Origin: Gorsachius magnificus
Lineage: Eukaryota > Chordata > Aves > Pelecaniformes > Ardeidae
DNA: 64,000 nucleotides
Direction: 5' to 3'
Assembly: GCA_034008185.1 (NCBI GenBank)
Contig: CM067084.1
Location: 67,986,612 to 68,050,611, forward strand
The notes beneath the pieces are model-generated. The model ran no database searches. It was not told the DNA's origin and worked only from the letters and a program-made list of their open reading frames with translations. Position 1 is the stretch's first letter; each line of letters begins with the position of its first letter. This document shows, one piece after another, positions 12,401 to 22,900 of this stretch. The position numbers were made by a program, and so were the translations under genes.

Positions 12401-14084
12401 ACAGACATATCTTAAAAGTGTTTTAAAGATTGCTCAAAGAACAAGAGGAGGATTCAGCCATATATTAAAAAAAATGCAGTGAGGGAAGGCAGACACAAGT
12501 TATCCTTGCTAGTGGCTTAGCTGTGAGGTTGACTTACGTCCCTTTAGATGCTTAGCAGACTGTTTCTGACCGAGGCTGTGCTGTTTCTGTTTCAGTGCTA
12601 TGCCCCATGTACTCTTTGTCTTGTAAGCTCTTAAATTCCAGCTTGACCACGCTTTGTTTGTGCCCTGTCAGATCCTTCATTAATTTAATTATATCTACAT
12701 TATCTATATATGAAATACTGCATAGCATGTGGGTGCTGCAGTGAGCAAGTCTGACATTATTTTTGGTATGCTTGTTAAATGTGGCATGGGACATGTGAAC
12801 TGTCTGATGATGAGACTAAGCATCTCTTATAAAGCAAAATGCACTTGCCTTGAAAGCTTCTTTCTGAAGAGTAATTTAGCCGGAATTGACTAAGGCCCTT
12901 TGCAGCAGAGGGAAAGGAATTGTCTGCAGGTTTTCAGTATTGATTGTACTGGGAGGTAGAGAGGGAAGAAGGTAATTCTTCTGGCTTTAGCGCTTATAGG
13001 ATGCTGTCACATTTCTAGCCTCTCTTGATAAACTCTCAGTCTGATTTCTTGGAAGCATCTGAAATAAGGTCCCAGTACTGCCAATGGTGCCAGTACTGCC
13101 AGCGCTTTCAGACAGAATTTCTTCTTGGAAAACCTGTTGTGTGTGTGATGGTCTCAACACAATTTCCACTCCAACCTGCTGTTTTACTAAATTGACTGTT
13201 ATTCCCCGTGTATCACAGCTCACTATCTTGTAGACTCTTGCCTACAAGACAACTTGTATTCAAGACTGGATCTGTCGTTACCACAATGTCCAAGCAAGCA
13301 ATGATCTTGAAATGTGTTGTCAGCTCAAGACATTGAGACAGAACCCAGTAATTCATATTCCAAATGAACTGAGCAGACCGACAGACTGCCCAAGATCATA
13401 CAACAAAGCACAGTGTAAATAACAGATAATCCACTGTCTCCAAAACCCCAGAAATCAGTTTAGTTTCTTAATAAATGATTATTAAAATGTCCTTTAACAC
13501 TATTAAAGCACATATGGTTCTGTTCAGGCAAGAATTTTCTTGACAGAGCAGTAAATAAATGGACCCCTCCTTTGTAAGTGCCTTCAGACAATGCTCTAGC
13601 TAATGAAAGGTCTTATAATCATTAGAATCACACCATCAATTAATCCAAATGTCCTGGCTGCAACCCAGCCATAGTAATGTAGTCCCCCCTGACCATAGTA
13701 ATGTAGTCCCCCCTGACTATGTAAACTCCTTTTGCAGTTGCACTGGGCTGACGTTCCTACTGTAACAGAGACAGCGCATCCACTCAAGGGCCTGACACCG
13801 TAGCTTTTTTCCTCTTCATGCTTTAGTTGTGCTAAGAACTCCTATTCCTGCTCCAAAGAGCATGCTGCCCTCTGAGTAGGCTACTTAAGCACAGTTAACA
13901 TATATTTTGGGTTGCTTTTAACTGCATTCGGTTTGGTGCTGCTGTGCCTTCCTGAATGAGGGTCTGACTTTTGAAGGGAATAGCTAGGCTCCTTATACGA
14001 GTCCTTCCTGGGTCAGATTTATGATGTTATTAAAAAAGAAAAAATGCTGAACAGTACCGTGACTTTCCCTCTTTTCTTCCTCAG
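9424..14084 (+). other. Presumed first intron of the short-isoform transcript; otherwise non-coding
   Basis: No conserved exon was recognised. It contains a perfect 24-bp tandem duplication at 13670-13717. If the candidate exon at 9300-9423 is not real, this is simply upstream flank. A polypyrimidine tract and CTCAG close it at 14084. Confidence 0.4.
13670..13717. repeat. Perfect 24-bp tandem duplication
   Basis: A unit beginning CATAGTAATGTAG occurs twice with no mismatch (13670-13693 and 13694-13717), with a partial third match just after. It is probably a recent replication-slippage product with no coding meaning. Confidence 0.9.
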
Positions 14085-14099
14085 CTATTACCTAACAGG

Positions 14100-14162
14100 A
14101 TGGAGAAAAAGCAGCAAAGCAACGGTGAGATGAAAGAAAATACGGCGGTGAAGAAAAAAATG
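14100..14162 (+). CDS. SLC2A9: SLC2A9 (GLUT9) alternative first coding exon, short N-terminus
   Basis: Encodes 21 residues, MEKKQQSNGEMKENTAVKKK followed by M, then a donor GTGAGT at 14163. The human short isoform (GLUT9b/deltaN) also has a 21-residue Lys- and acid-rich leader ending in KKKL, so length and character match; this comparison is from memory of the family. The exon ends on a codon boundary and joins in frame to the shared exon at 19889 (M then NWSG). The start codon has A at -3 and G at +4. The exon itself starts at 14085 after a strong pyrimidine tract and CTCAG, so 15 nt of 5' UTR precede the ATG and an upstream non-coding exon is implied. In mammals the two leaders direct the protein to different faces of polarised epithelia; whether this holds in birds is not shown here. 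Confidence 0.87.
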
Positions 14163-15639
14163 GTGAGTGAATTCCCCAAACCTGCTAACACGTGTGTTTG
14201 CTATTTGGGGACTGGAGGCAGAAAATAACTATTTGGAACCTATATGAATACTTGTTGGCATGGGCTCAGTGTCCTAAATCCAGAAATACTGCTGTTCCCT
14301 TTCTTCCTTTGGTACCTGCACTGCTCATGGCCATACTGTGCAGCTCCATCACAGGCCTCTCATTTTTTCTGTGCTTTTCTTTATATGTACGTCTGGGTTT
14401 GAACTAACCAAAAAACTGTTTAGGCAAACCATTCTGGGATTACGTGGCTTTAGGATAGGTTAAAGCCTCACTTTTATGGGAGGGTCTCTGTCATTTGAGG
14501 ACAGTGGTAACATTCTGGAGGAGAGTATCTGTGCCTTCAAAGGGAAATTTTGGGGCATGTATTCTGTGGAAAAAAGCTTTGATTTTTGTCTCTGACACCT
14601 TTTACACCACAAAGCTGTGTATTCTTCCCCTTTTTCCCCTTCTGCCCTGACACATAAAAGCAAACTGATGCTTCTTTCCATGGGAACATGGAGATTTGAG
14701 GAAGTGGAAGCTGCCCGGATAAAAATTGGAGGGGTGTGGAGAGTAGCACATGTTTTGTTTCTGTAGCTTACTGACGGTGATTATAAGAGGTCAAAAACTG
14801 TGAGTTAAGGTGAGAAATCATGTATGTATTATTCACATGCAGCCGTATTATCTGTATTTGAGTATGAACTTGCCCTGTGCTATTTGAAATAAAACTAAAT
14901 AAAACACAGGTGTCTGATTCATCTCAAATACACTCCGTGTATTTTAGAGGCTTGATTCTCCTAACTTGACTTTTTTACTGCTCATGACCATTCAAAGAGG
15001 TTATAAATGATGCCCGGATCACCTATCTATGCTGACATTTCTCAATATGTACGATAATTTTACATGTTAATGAGTAGCATCTGGCTTTCTATTCAACCAC
15101 TGCTCAGCTTGATCTGAGCCAAAGCCACTTCAAAGTTGCTGCATCACAAAATGCTATCAAACCTGCAGTGCTTTATGGTATTACTTGTTGTGACTTTGAG
15201 AGCTCTACGTTAGTTGTGAGGCACGTAGCAAGTCAGAATTGGAAGCAGCGCAGATTTACACATGCAGTCACCTGGGAATAGCTCCCAGATGCACTTGATG
15301 CTCATCGATGGCCAACTAGAAGGTGTACTTTAACTCATAGCAGTTCAAAATCCCCGTGTTTGCAAGTAGGTACCTTCAAAAGGAATAGCTGAAGGCCTTT
15401 CTCTTCCCCAGGCAGCATGTCTAACCACCACCCGTTACCCAGCAGCACTGTGGCGGGTCAGACCTAAACCTCCCAAGGCTGTGGAAACATCCAACACACC
15501 GTGCGGTTAGCACCCTAATGGGCTGCCAGTCTTGCGGGATCTTCACTTTCCAGCCTCCGCAACAACACGGGAAAGCTCTTCCCTCCTCACTCCAGCCTCT
15601 TGCTTACAGAGAGGCAGCCTCCGCTTCCAGCCGCCACCT
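14163..15639. other. Interval between the two alternative first coding exons
   Basis: No exon or known repeat was recognised. Base composition rises towards the CpG island from about 15400 on. Confidence 0.5.
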
Positions 15640-15952
15640 GCGGCACAGCCACCCCCTGCAAGCCGTGGTCCCCCAGCCCTCGTATCGCCCGGCGCGGGGG
15701 GGGGGGGGGTGGGCGCGAGGAACCCCCCAGTCGTGACATTCCCGTGCCCAGCCCGCGCTGCTGAGGGAAGAGGCCTGCCGGGAAACCACCCGCGCGGCGC
15801 CGGGCACGCACGTTCGCTGGAGTGGAGCACAAGCACGCCGATAAATCACGCCGGGCCGTTCCGTCCCCTGAGCCCGCCCCGCAGCCCCCGGCGCTCTCCG
15901 CTCCCGGGAGCCGTGTCCGCCCCCCCCCCGCCGCGCCCGGGCGCGGCCGCTG

Positions 15953-15962
15953 CGCACGTGCG
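15953..15962. promoter_or_regulatory. SLC2A9: Palindromic E-box next to the long-isoform start
   Basis: CGCACGTGCG is a perfect 10-bp palindrome with CACGTG at its centre, the site type bound by USF, MYC/MAX and (as half of paired sites) ChREBP. It ends 8 bp before the ATG at 15971. The site is seen directly; any binding is inferred. Confidence 0.4.
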
Positions 15963-15970
15963 GCGGCAGC

Positions 15971-16054
15971 ATGGACAGCGCGGCGGAGCCCGAGGCGGCC
16001 ACGCTGGTGGCGCGGGGAGAGGGGGGCGGCCGCCGCCGCCGCGCAGGCAGGAGC
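15971..16054 (+). CDS. SLC2A9: SLC2A9 (GLUT9) alternative first coding exon, long N-terminus
   Basis: 28 codons: an acidic start (MDSAAEPEAATLVARGEG) then a Gly/Arg-rich end (GGRRRRAGRS), followed by the donor GTAAGT at 16055. It ends on a codon boundary and joins in frame to the shared exon at 19889. The start codon has A at -3 and G at +4 and lies inside the CpG island. The human long leader is about 50 residues and also ends in a GGRRRK-type cluster before the shared exon; apart from that cluster I see no alignment, so orthology of this leader rests on position, phase and the basic end. It is the N-terminal cytoplasmic tail, where sorting signals sit in mammals. A more upstream start is possible. 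Confidence 0.8.
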
Positions 16055-16813
16055 GTAAGTAGCGCGGAGCAGCGCGGCGTCTCCGCGAGGGGCGGTTTTT
16101 TGTTGTTGTTGTCTGGGAAATGACCGCCGCTGGTTAAGCCGTGGGTAAGCGGCGGGGCGGGGGCGAGCCCGGCGGCGTAGGCAGGCGGGCGGGCGGGGAG
16201 CCCGGCCTGCGCTGCCCGCGCCTCGGGGACGATTAGCGGCAGAGGGGGGATCGCCGTCCTCCCCCGGCGCGGCGGGCGGGCGGAAAGGCGAGGCCGGTGC
16301 GCGGGGGCCGTGGCAGCCGGAGCGGGTCCCCGCTGCACCCCCGAGGGCGAGGCAGAGCTCCGGGTGCGCAGCGGCGGCGCCGCCGAGCCCTTCCCCGCTC
16401 GGAAAGTTGTTGGTGCCCGTGTAGGAGAGGCCGGCGGCGGGCAGGCGCGGGGGCAGAGCTAAAAATACCGCGGCCGCCGAGCCGGGACCCAGAGGACGGG
16501 CGGAGGGCAGCGCCCGGAGCCGGTGCGCGCCCGCCCGGGGCCAGCGGCCGCGCCGCGGGTGAGGCGGGCGGCGGTGGGAGCGGAACCAGGCGGGGAAGCC
16601 GCGCTGCCCCGGCGCCGCTTCCCTAGCGGGGAGCCCTGGGGGCCAGGGCGAAGCCGGGGGGAGAGGGCGGGCGGTTTCCCCTCCCCTCCCCTCCCCTCCC
16701 GCAGCCCCGCGGGCAGGGCAGCCGGCGGGGCCGCCGCCGCAGCGGGCGCACCTGCCGGGAGCCGGCGGCTTGCGGCGGGGCTCGGCGGGGCACGGCCGCT
16801 CTCCGAGTTCGGG

Positions 16814-16866
16814 ATGGCCTGGGTACTCGGGGCTTTCCTAAAAATGGGTCTCCTTCAGGGTATCGG
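16814..16866 (+). CDS. Candidate nested small gene, coding exon 1
   Basis: ATG at 16814 lies at the 3' edge of the CpG island with a favourable context (G at -3, G at +4). It encodes MAWVLGAFLKMGLLQGI plus two bases of the next codon, then the donor GTAAGG at 16867. The two leftover bases (GG) exactly complement the phase of the acceptor at 17879, giving 82 residues over two exons with one stop. The frame is also open upstream of the ATG to about 16523, so the start could lie further 5'. I do not recognise the protein. It lies inside SLC2A9 intron 1 on the same strand. An alternative is that exon 2 belongs to another transcript and this pairing is chance. Confidence 0.4.
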
Positions 16867-17879
16867 GTAAGGAGCTCCAAAATCCGGGTTCCCGATATCG
16901 GTAGAAAGCTTTAGCAGTATCCGTTTAAGTGTATTAAAACCTCCTCATGTACGCTTACAAGTGTGTTTTAATCTGGGATGGGGATTACAAATAACCAACT
17001 GAAATACAGTGTTCTAAACTGTGTTTTGAAAGCTGAAATGCAAACTGGCATGCATTTAAAATAAAAAGGCACCTGAAGGCTCACAGTAGCTGGCACAAAT
17101 GCGACGCTGAGCAAGGACAGGAGTTGGGAAAAGCATCTTTCAGAGCACGGTGCCCTGGGATGTGGGATAAAACCAAAGCCGCGGGCTCTCGCAAGTAAGT
17201 AGATCTCAGGTATCTGGAGGTCTTTGCTGTGAGCTGACACGTAACTTTCCAGACTGAACACTTAGTGCCGTGGTGACGGTCACACCTACCTGCCCTTGCG
17301 CTGACGGCAGCGACGCATGAGCACACGGATGGCGGTGAAGGAACACCTATGAGGGAGGCGTGGTCGCCTTCGTGTTTACTGGTCACTGTGAAACACTTTG
17401 GGTTTTTCTTTTTTTCTCCTTTCCTTTTGCTGGTGTTGCCAGAGGGTAAATGTTTTTCTGAGCAACAGTTTGAATTTTTTTGTGTGTGTGTGTTCTTGCT
17501 TCATTGTACTTTTGTCTTTTATCTGGCATTGCTGAAGCCTGAGCAAATATTTAAAATAGTGTGTGAGGAGATAGGTCATGGAGAAGTTTAAGTTCGTGTT
17601 TCAAGAACTGTAGAACTCTGAACTGAGTAAGTCTGAGGTTTTCTGCAGCAGGCTGTATACTTGAAAACTTCTTGGTATTGAAGTAGGCTCTAAACCCAGC
17701 TATTTGCAACAGTTAAGAATAAAGTGGATGGGGGGTTTCTAATTTGGCAGCGCTTCTGTGATTTGTCCTCCATTATCTTCCACTTAGCCCCATGTGCATA
17801 TAATTTTCCCATGCTGAAAGGTTTCAGTGGAGTTTTTAATATACACGAGGCTATATGATCCAAATAATTTTGTTTGCAG
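16867..17879 (+). other. Presumed intron of the nested small gene
   Basis: Bounded by GTAAGG and TTTTGTTTGCAG. The sequence leaves the CpG island within the first 50 bp. Poly-T and GT-rich stretches lie around 17400-17500. No other feature was seen. Confidence 0.4.
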
Positions 17880-18075
17880 GATTTTTCTCGATGGCTCTAG
17901 CATTGTTGGAGCAGAGCCCTTTAGCAATATTGCAACAAGATTACCGCATAGCACTGGTGAACTCACATTTATAATTTGTGAACCCTTTGAGAGCAGGCTG
18001 GTAGACCTCCAGGAATATTCTCAGCGTCATCAGTTCAGAGTAGTAGCAATTCCTCCTAAGCGTAGAAATGCTTGA
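17880..18075 (+). CDS. Candidate nested small gene, terminal coding exon
   Basis: After a strong acceptor (TTTTGTTTGCAG) an open frame of 64 codons runs to TGA at 18073-18075. The product has a globular, non-repetitive composition (contains TGELTFIICEPFESRLVDLQ and ends IPPKRRNA), unlike the low-complexity chance frames around it. An AATAAA follows the stop by 54 bp with a GT-rich tract after it, as expected for a 3' terminal exon. I cannot name a family; the spacing of helix-like and strand-like segments faintly recalls the last part of a PDZ domain, which is weak inference. With the exon at 16814-16866 it makes an 82-residue protein. It could also be the 3' exon of a longer transcript or a relic of one. 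Confidence 0.5.
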
Positions 18076-18128
18076 GCATAGTAGAGAAATAATGGGCACG
18101 TAATATGCGGTGTTACCACTGGAAGCTA

Positions 18129-18134
18129 AATAAA
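18129..18134 (+). terminator. Poly(A) signal of the candidate nested gene
   Basis: A canonical AATAAA 54 bp after the stop at 18075, followed by a GTGTGTGTGT tract at about 18188-18197 that fits a downstream GU-rich element. Cleavage would be near 18150. Confidence 0.5.
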
Positions 18135-18150
18135 GACTTCTGTCAAAATT

Positions 18151-19888
18151 TCTGCTTTTTGCTAACGAAGTAATGGCGCAAAGCTTTGTGTGTGTGTCAG
18201 GTTCATTTTAAGAAGCTGGCTAATAATAAGAAATTGTATTTGGCTTATGTAATGAACTCGACTGGATAGATTTCTTACACAAGGCTTTTTCCCTCCTGTC
18301 CACTTCCTCCTGACCTGACCGAAAACAGGCTGGTTAATGAACTGTGTAATCTCTTAAAAAAAGTTCCCACATCGCGTGGAAGAAGTTAAAAACACTCAGC
18401 TGTCCCACAGGGCACGTTTTGAGCCCTCGGGAGCGGCAGCTACGGAGCGTGGCAGACCCTATGCATGCTGGGCTGTGCACTGCGGTCCCTGCCCCGGCAC
18501 CCCAGCATCTCATCCCTTCTTCACGGCTCGTGGTGAGTCTGCGATGACTGTGGAACGTGAGCTCCGGCACATGCTAACAACAGCGTGCGTTCGCTTGGCC
18601 TGCTCTGCCTGTGAGGCTGATGGAGCTCGTTCTGGTCCATCATCACTGCCGCTACGCCATGTGCTAGCTACACAAGGCTGGTTCATGCTCCCAATCTTCA
18701 TTTTCCAAAGCGAATGTACGGCTTTGTGCAGCTGATGGAGTGTATTGAATCGTTAACCTGTTGTATCTGCTATCAATGATACAACTGAAGCTGAGTTTGT
18801 TAGGCCTCCTTAAGCACATCTTTCTCCCTGTGAAAGCATTGAGGTTTCAGTGAGTGATGAGGCTGGATGTAAAATGACAGCGAGATGTGCCTGAACTTCT
18901 AGATTCTTGTAGAGTTTAAAAAAAAAAAAACACATTAAAAAGCCATCCAATTTAACGTACTTAGAAGTCAAGAAAGGTGAGTTGTCTTCCATAATCTACA
19001 AAACAATATGTGCAGCCAACTGGCCACCAGAACACTGCCTTTAACGTCTCTTGGGAATGGCAGTGGCTGCTTCTGCCGCCCTCTGTAATGCAGCAGGAGA
19101 ACTGAGTAATACTGGGGAAGGTGGAAAGGATGCTAAAATGCAAGGTCTCTCAAATCAGCTGACTGAAACGGCAGTATCTAAGCAGTCCTACCTTTTATTC
19201 AACAGCTGATGCGGAAGAAGAAATTGTTAGCAGAGGTGGGCCATAAAAACAGGACGAGGGGGATGGAGGGAGGAGAGCTGAAAAGGGAGAGTACAAGTGT
19301 GTCACTGGGGAAAAAAGGCAAACGGCAACTTCACCGGAGCGTGTGTATATGTGGCAGCAAATTACTGGTGGAGACTTGATTGTGGATTACAAAACCTAGT
19401 TTGTAGGCATCATTTTAATTTGTTTGATCACAGTTTTACTAATCCTTATACACATAGGAGTGGGGGCCACACCAGCTCACAGGCTTTCCCCTAAGTCAGG
19501 TCTACCCACAGACCTTTTGCATCAAGTATGTGGTACTCCCTGCTTCTTCGTGTTAGTGCTATGTTGCCAACAGTTTCCTCTGCTGAGAATATGCTTCCCC
19601 AGCATTTTACTTTTTGGTGCGGGGGCTGATGGGATGCTTGCAGCAAAAATCTGTGAGGTTGAAAGAAGTTCAAGTGTTCACTTATGCCTCGGTAAATGTT
19701 AACCGAGATGCTGTCGCTTCAAATTTACTGTTCCTTGGATTGCAGCAAGGGGAACTGTTTCAGGCCATTCTGCAGCAAGAAGATCTGCCTGCAGGAGCTA
19801 CGCAAGATAGCATAAGGAGCATTTAAAACCTGAGGTACGTTAATTTAAAGTATTCTAACAATGCCTTTATCTTTTCTTTGTTTTTCAG
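18151..19888 (+). other. Remainder of SLC2A9 intron 1
   Basis: A GC-richer patch at about 18400-18720 has open frames on both strands but no recognisable protein. Nothing else was seen. A run of T before TTTTTCAG forms the acceptor of the next exon. Confidence 0.5.
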
Positions 19889-19987
19889 AATTGGTCTGGG
19901 AGTCTTATTGTAGCCTCTTTAACTGGTGCTTTTGGGTCGTCTTTTCTTTACGGTTACAATCTCTCGGTGGTGAACGCTCCGGCAGCG
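19889..19987 (+). CDS. SLC2A9: SLC2A9 shared exon: first transmembrane helix
   Basis: 33 codons, [11 protein letters not shown] through [19 protein letters not shown], between TTTTTCAG and GTAAGT. It is nearly identical to the human GLUT9 segment that follows either leader (DWSCSLLVASL...VVNAP), including its length of 33 codons. It forms the cytoplasmic entry to TM1, TM1 itself and the start of the first exofacial loop; the [10 protein letters not shown] part is a hallmark of class II GLUTs. Both leaders end in phase 0, so either can be spliced to this exon. Confidence 0.96.
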
Positions 19988-22900
19988 GTAAGTGCCTGAC
20001 AGAACTGAATTGAGTATCAGCAGAGGGCAGCCTTGTCCAGCTCGTGTGTGCTTCTCCACAGCCTGCTTTTGTACCCCTCCTGAGGTAGCAGGAGAGGTTA
20101 AATCTCATATGGGAGCTTTCCTTTGCCTGAAAGCTGCTTTCTGCTGTCCATGAGGTTTTCACGTAAATTCGGTAGCTGTCAGGAAACGAAATGCTGCTGT
20201 TGAGGTGAGTGGGTGCACGTGGTTTGTTTCTCACTCTCCCTAAGCCCAGAATAAAACTAAATCTTCTTGCACGCTTTTGCGTGGTAACATATTTTTAATA
20301 GTTTTTCTTTCTGACTAGTGAGTATTTGGTGGCTCTGTGCACATGTTCAGCAACTTCTGTACACAGTGTTCAGTTCTGGAGGGTTGCACAACATTTCATT
20401 CCCACAGTACCGATATTATAAATAATGCCTCTGGCTTCCTCTTAAATAATGGGCCTCCTCTTCTGCGTTTCATGGCGATGCCTTGTTTGGTTCTGAATTC
20501 AAAACTGCTGTGTTGACCATCTGTTGGCTGCAACATATGGAACAGATTTGATGTACTGTGAAATCAGTGTGCAGTAGTTGGGGGGGATTTCATTAAAATA
20601 TCAGTTATCGCAAATGGAAATCTGAACATTTTGTTTTTACACTGGCTGTCTAGAGATCCTCTTAATTCAGCCAAGCACAGCAGTAAGCAATTCAGTGGAG
20701 TTGCAAGCAACACTGTTTTGAAAAAGTAGCTAGTAAATTTTGGGAACTAGCGATGGAGATGCCATTTCAAGAGAGTTCCTTTCCAAAGCTAAGCTCCTTT
20801 TATGGAAATATCTTATTAAAATGTCTGGCTAGGTTTCCACCTAGACAGGTTGGTCACATTAAAGGTAGATGCAATATTTATGCAAATAATGAAAGAAGAA
20901 TTTTTTTTAAATTTATGTTTCATACTGTGTATTTTATTTGGTAAACTGACGACCCGAAGGACTAGGAAGAGTAGGAAGTGTAGGAAATTTTAGTTGCCCC
21001 TTTCATAACTTCTGGGAATTTTCTTGACGTTCCTGGTACGTTTTGTACCGATAACACCAGCTTAGACAGATCAGATGTTTATTCTAGCATGACAGTTCTA
21101 GGCATCACTTCTCCTTGCAGTCATCAGATGGTAAACGTGGCTTGGAAGAAATCAGCAGGATGATGAAACTCTGTGAGCTATGGTATTGACTGTTCTGATG
21201 GTAGACATCCTTCCTGCGCTGCCTCGGTCCTGTCAACAGAGCAGTGAGAATGATCCAGTTTTTAAGCTTTTAAGCACCATTTAAAAAATGAGCTGTCCTG
21301 GTAATCGGAGCTCTCCTGCCACTTTCTGCAGGAGTAAAAGAAAGAAAGGATGATAGGGCATGCTCTTTGGCAACACTTCGATGGGTAGGTTTGAACCATG
21401 TGGTAGATTATAGTGGTGACCAGAGTGTGGGTGGGTAGGTTGAAGGTGCAACTGCACCGTGACAAATGCTAAATTCCAGGCTTTGTGGTTAGTAGCACTT
21501 CCAAGACTGTCTGTTTATGTTTGAAATCTTCACTGTTGCTTTTGGACTGAAGCTGGGCACCGTGTTGATGGCTGTGGTCACGCTGTTGACAGGTATGCAT
21601 GATGCCCGCCCTTTTCTAGTGCAGTGTTGCAGTGTTTGTTTGAGAACTTTGTGTCCTTCTTATTCATGTTAAGCCATACGTTAGCTTGGGCTAAGGAGCA
21701 GACTTAGTTACACGCTCTACAGACAAGGAATACATAGCTGTGTACTTCAAGGGCAAAATACCAGTGTAGCCTGTGGTCCTCTCGCTGGCCCCAGAGTTAA
21801 TCTGTGCCATCCATTTGCCTAGGGCAGGCCACCTTCCCGTCCCTGGAGCTGCAGTGACCAGGTTGAAGGGAAGAGCCTGGGCTCTGCTCGTAGCCGTGGT
21901 GGGGAGGAGCGAGCCGTACCAAAGCTGTGCTGCTTGCAGCACACGAACAGGAGCCTTTGCCCCATCTGTTTTCCCCCATTTGACACCGAATCAGTCTGCT
22001 GCAAGGTCACCCTTTGGGAATGCTGATGTGAGGTGACTGAGGAAAATCGAAGGGGAGCAGCTTTTAGCTGTAGATAAACAGGTTATATTGGGAGTGCAGT
22101 AATTCCTAAAAGCTGTAAGCTGAGTTTCATTTATAAACTTGGTAGGACAAATAACTTGTTCTGGTGGCGTGCGGCTTACAGCCTGCATTCTGTGAGCATC
22201 TCTCTGTAGGGTGTTGGATCTCTTCTGCCCCTATTTACTTTGGTACAGTTCCTTTTGATGCCTAAACTCCTCCAATCTTGGGGGAGGACTCTATGATGCT
22301 TTGAGAGGTATTGAGAAAATGCCTTATAATGAATGCTCACTAAAACATGGGATGTTTCCAGGATCCTGGAACCAAACACATCAGCATGATGACTGAGCTG
22401 GGGCAGGGGGAAAGTTCAGTAAAGACTGAAGCACTGAAGAACAGTTTGTGAACTCTCGTATACGTTCCCTTTTGGTGCTGAAAGGTGTACCAGCTCATCA
22501 AACCACAGGGGAATACACCTGCAGTTCTCACTGGTGAACTTTACTGCAGGTCATCTCGTAAGGTAGAGTCAGTCCAACTTCCATGGTATTGCAAGGGGGG
22601 AATAAACTGCACCAGCTCTGCTCGGAGCAGAGAGCGCTTCCCACTCGCTCCCTGGCTTTTCTGTGGGAAAGAGCAGTGGCCTATCACAGGTGTGCTTCCC
22701 TCTGTGCTTGGCCACAGGAGAAACCCAGAATTAGAAGTCCTCGTGGGCTTGTTCAAAGAGTTACTGGAATTTATTAAAAACGTATGGGAGCATTTGGCAG
22801 TAGGAGGACAAATGCTTTAATTGAATACAAGTCAAAGCTGTCTTTTTCTGAGCTGAATTTCTACAGTTCGTTCCATGGACTGGTTATGGGCAAGGTCTGT

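Larger units (their letters stand above)
15640..16870. promoter_or_regulatory. SLC2A9: CpG island promoter region
   Basis: Very high G+C with CpG undepleted across about 1.2 kb, against an AT-rich background. It contains many GGGCGG-type Sp1/KLF sites (for example around 16090, 16150 and 16190), a 14-G run at 15696-15709, and a CCCCT array at about 16678-16700 able to form a G-quadruplex or i-motif. The palindrome CGCACGTGCG at 15953-15962 holds a perfect E-box (CACGTG) just upstream of the long-isoform ATG. No TATA box is placed sensibly for the 15971 start, so it is a broad TATA-less promoter. It serves the long SLC2A9 leader and possibly the nested gene starting at 16814. Long open frames on both strands here are a composition artefact. 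Confidence 0.85.

Noticed and set aside
15604..16338. 244-codon open frame on the minus strand across the CpG island
   Set aside because: Pro/Ala/Arg-rich composition and the absence of stops follow from extreme G+C; several other frames in both directions are open in the same place, and the long SLC2A9 exon lies on the other strand.
18376..18735. 119-codon open frame on the plus strand
   Set aside because: Begins at GTG, overlaps open frames on the opposite strand, no splice or poly(A) logic, no family resemblance.
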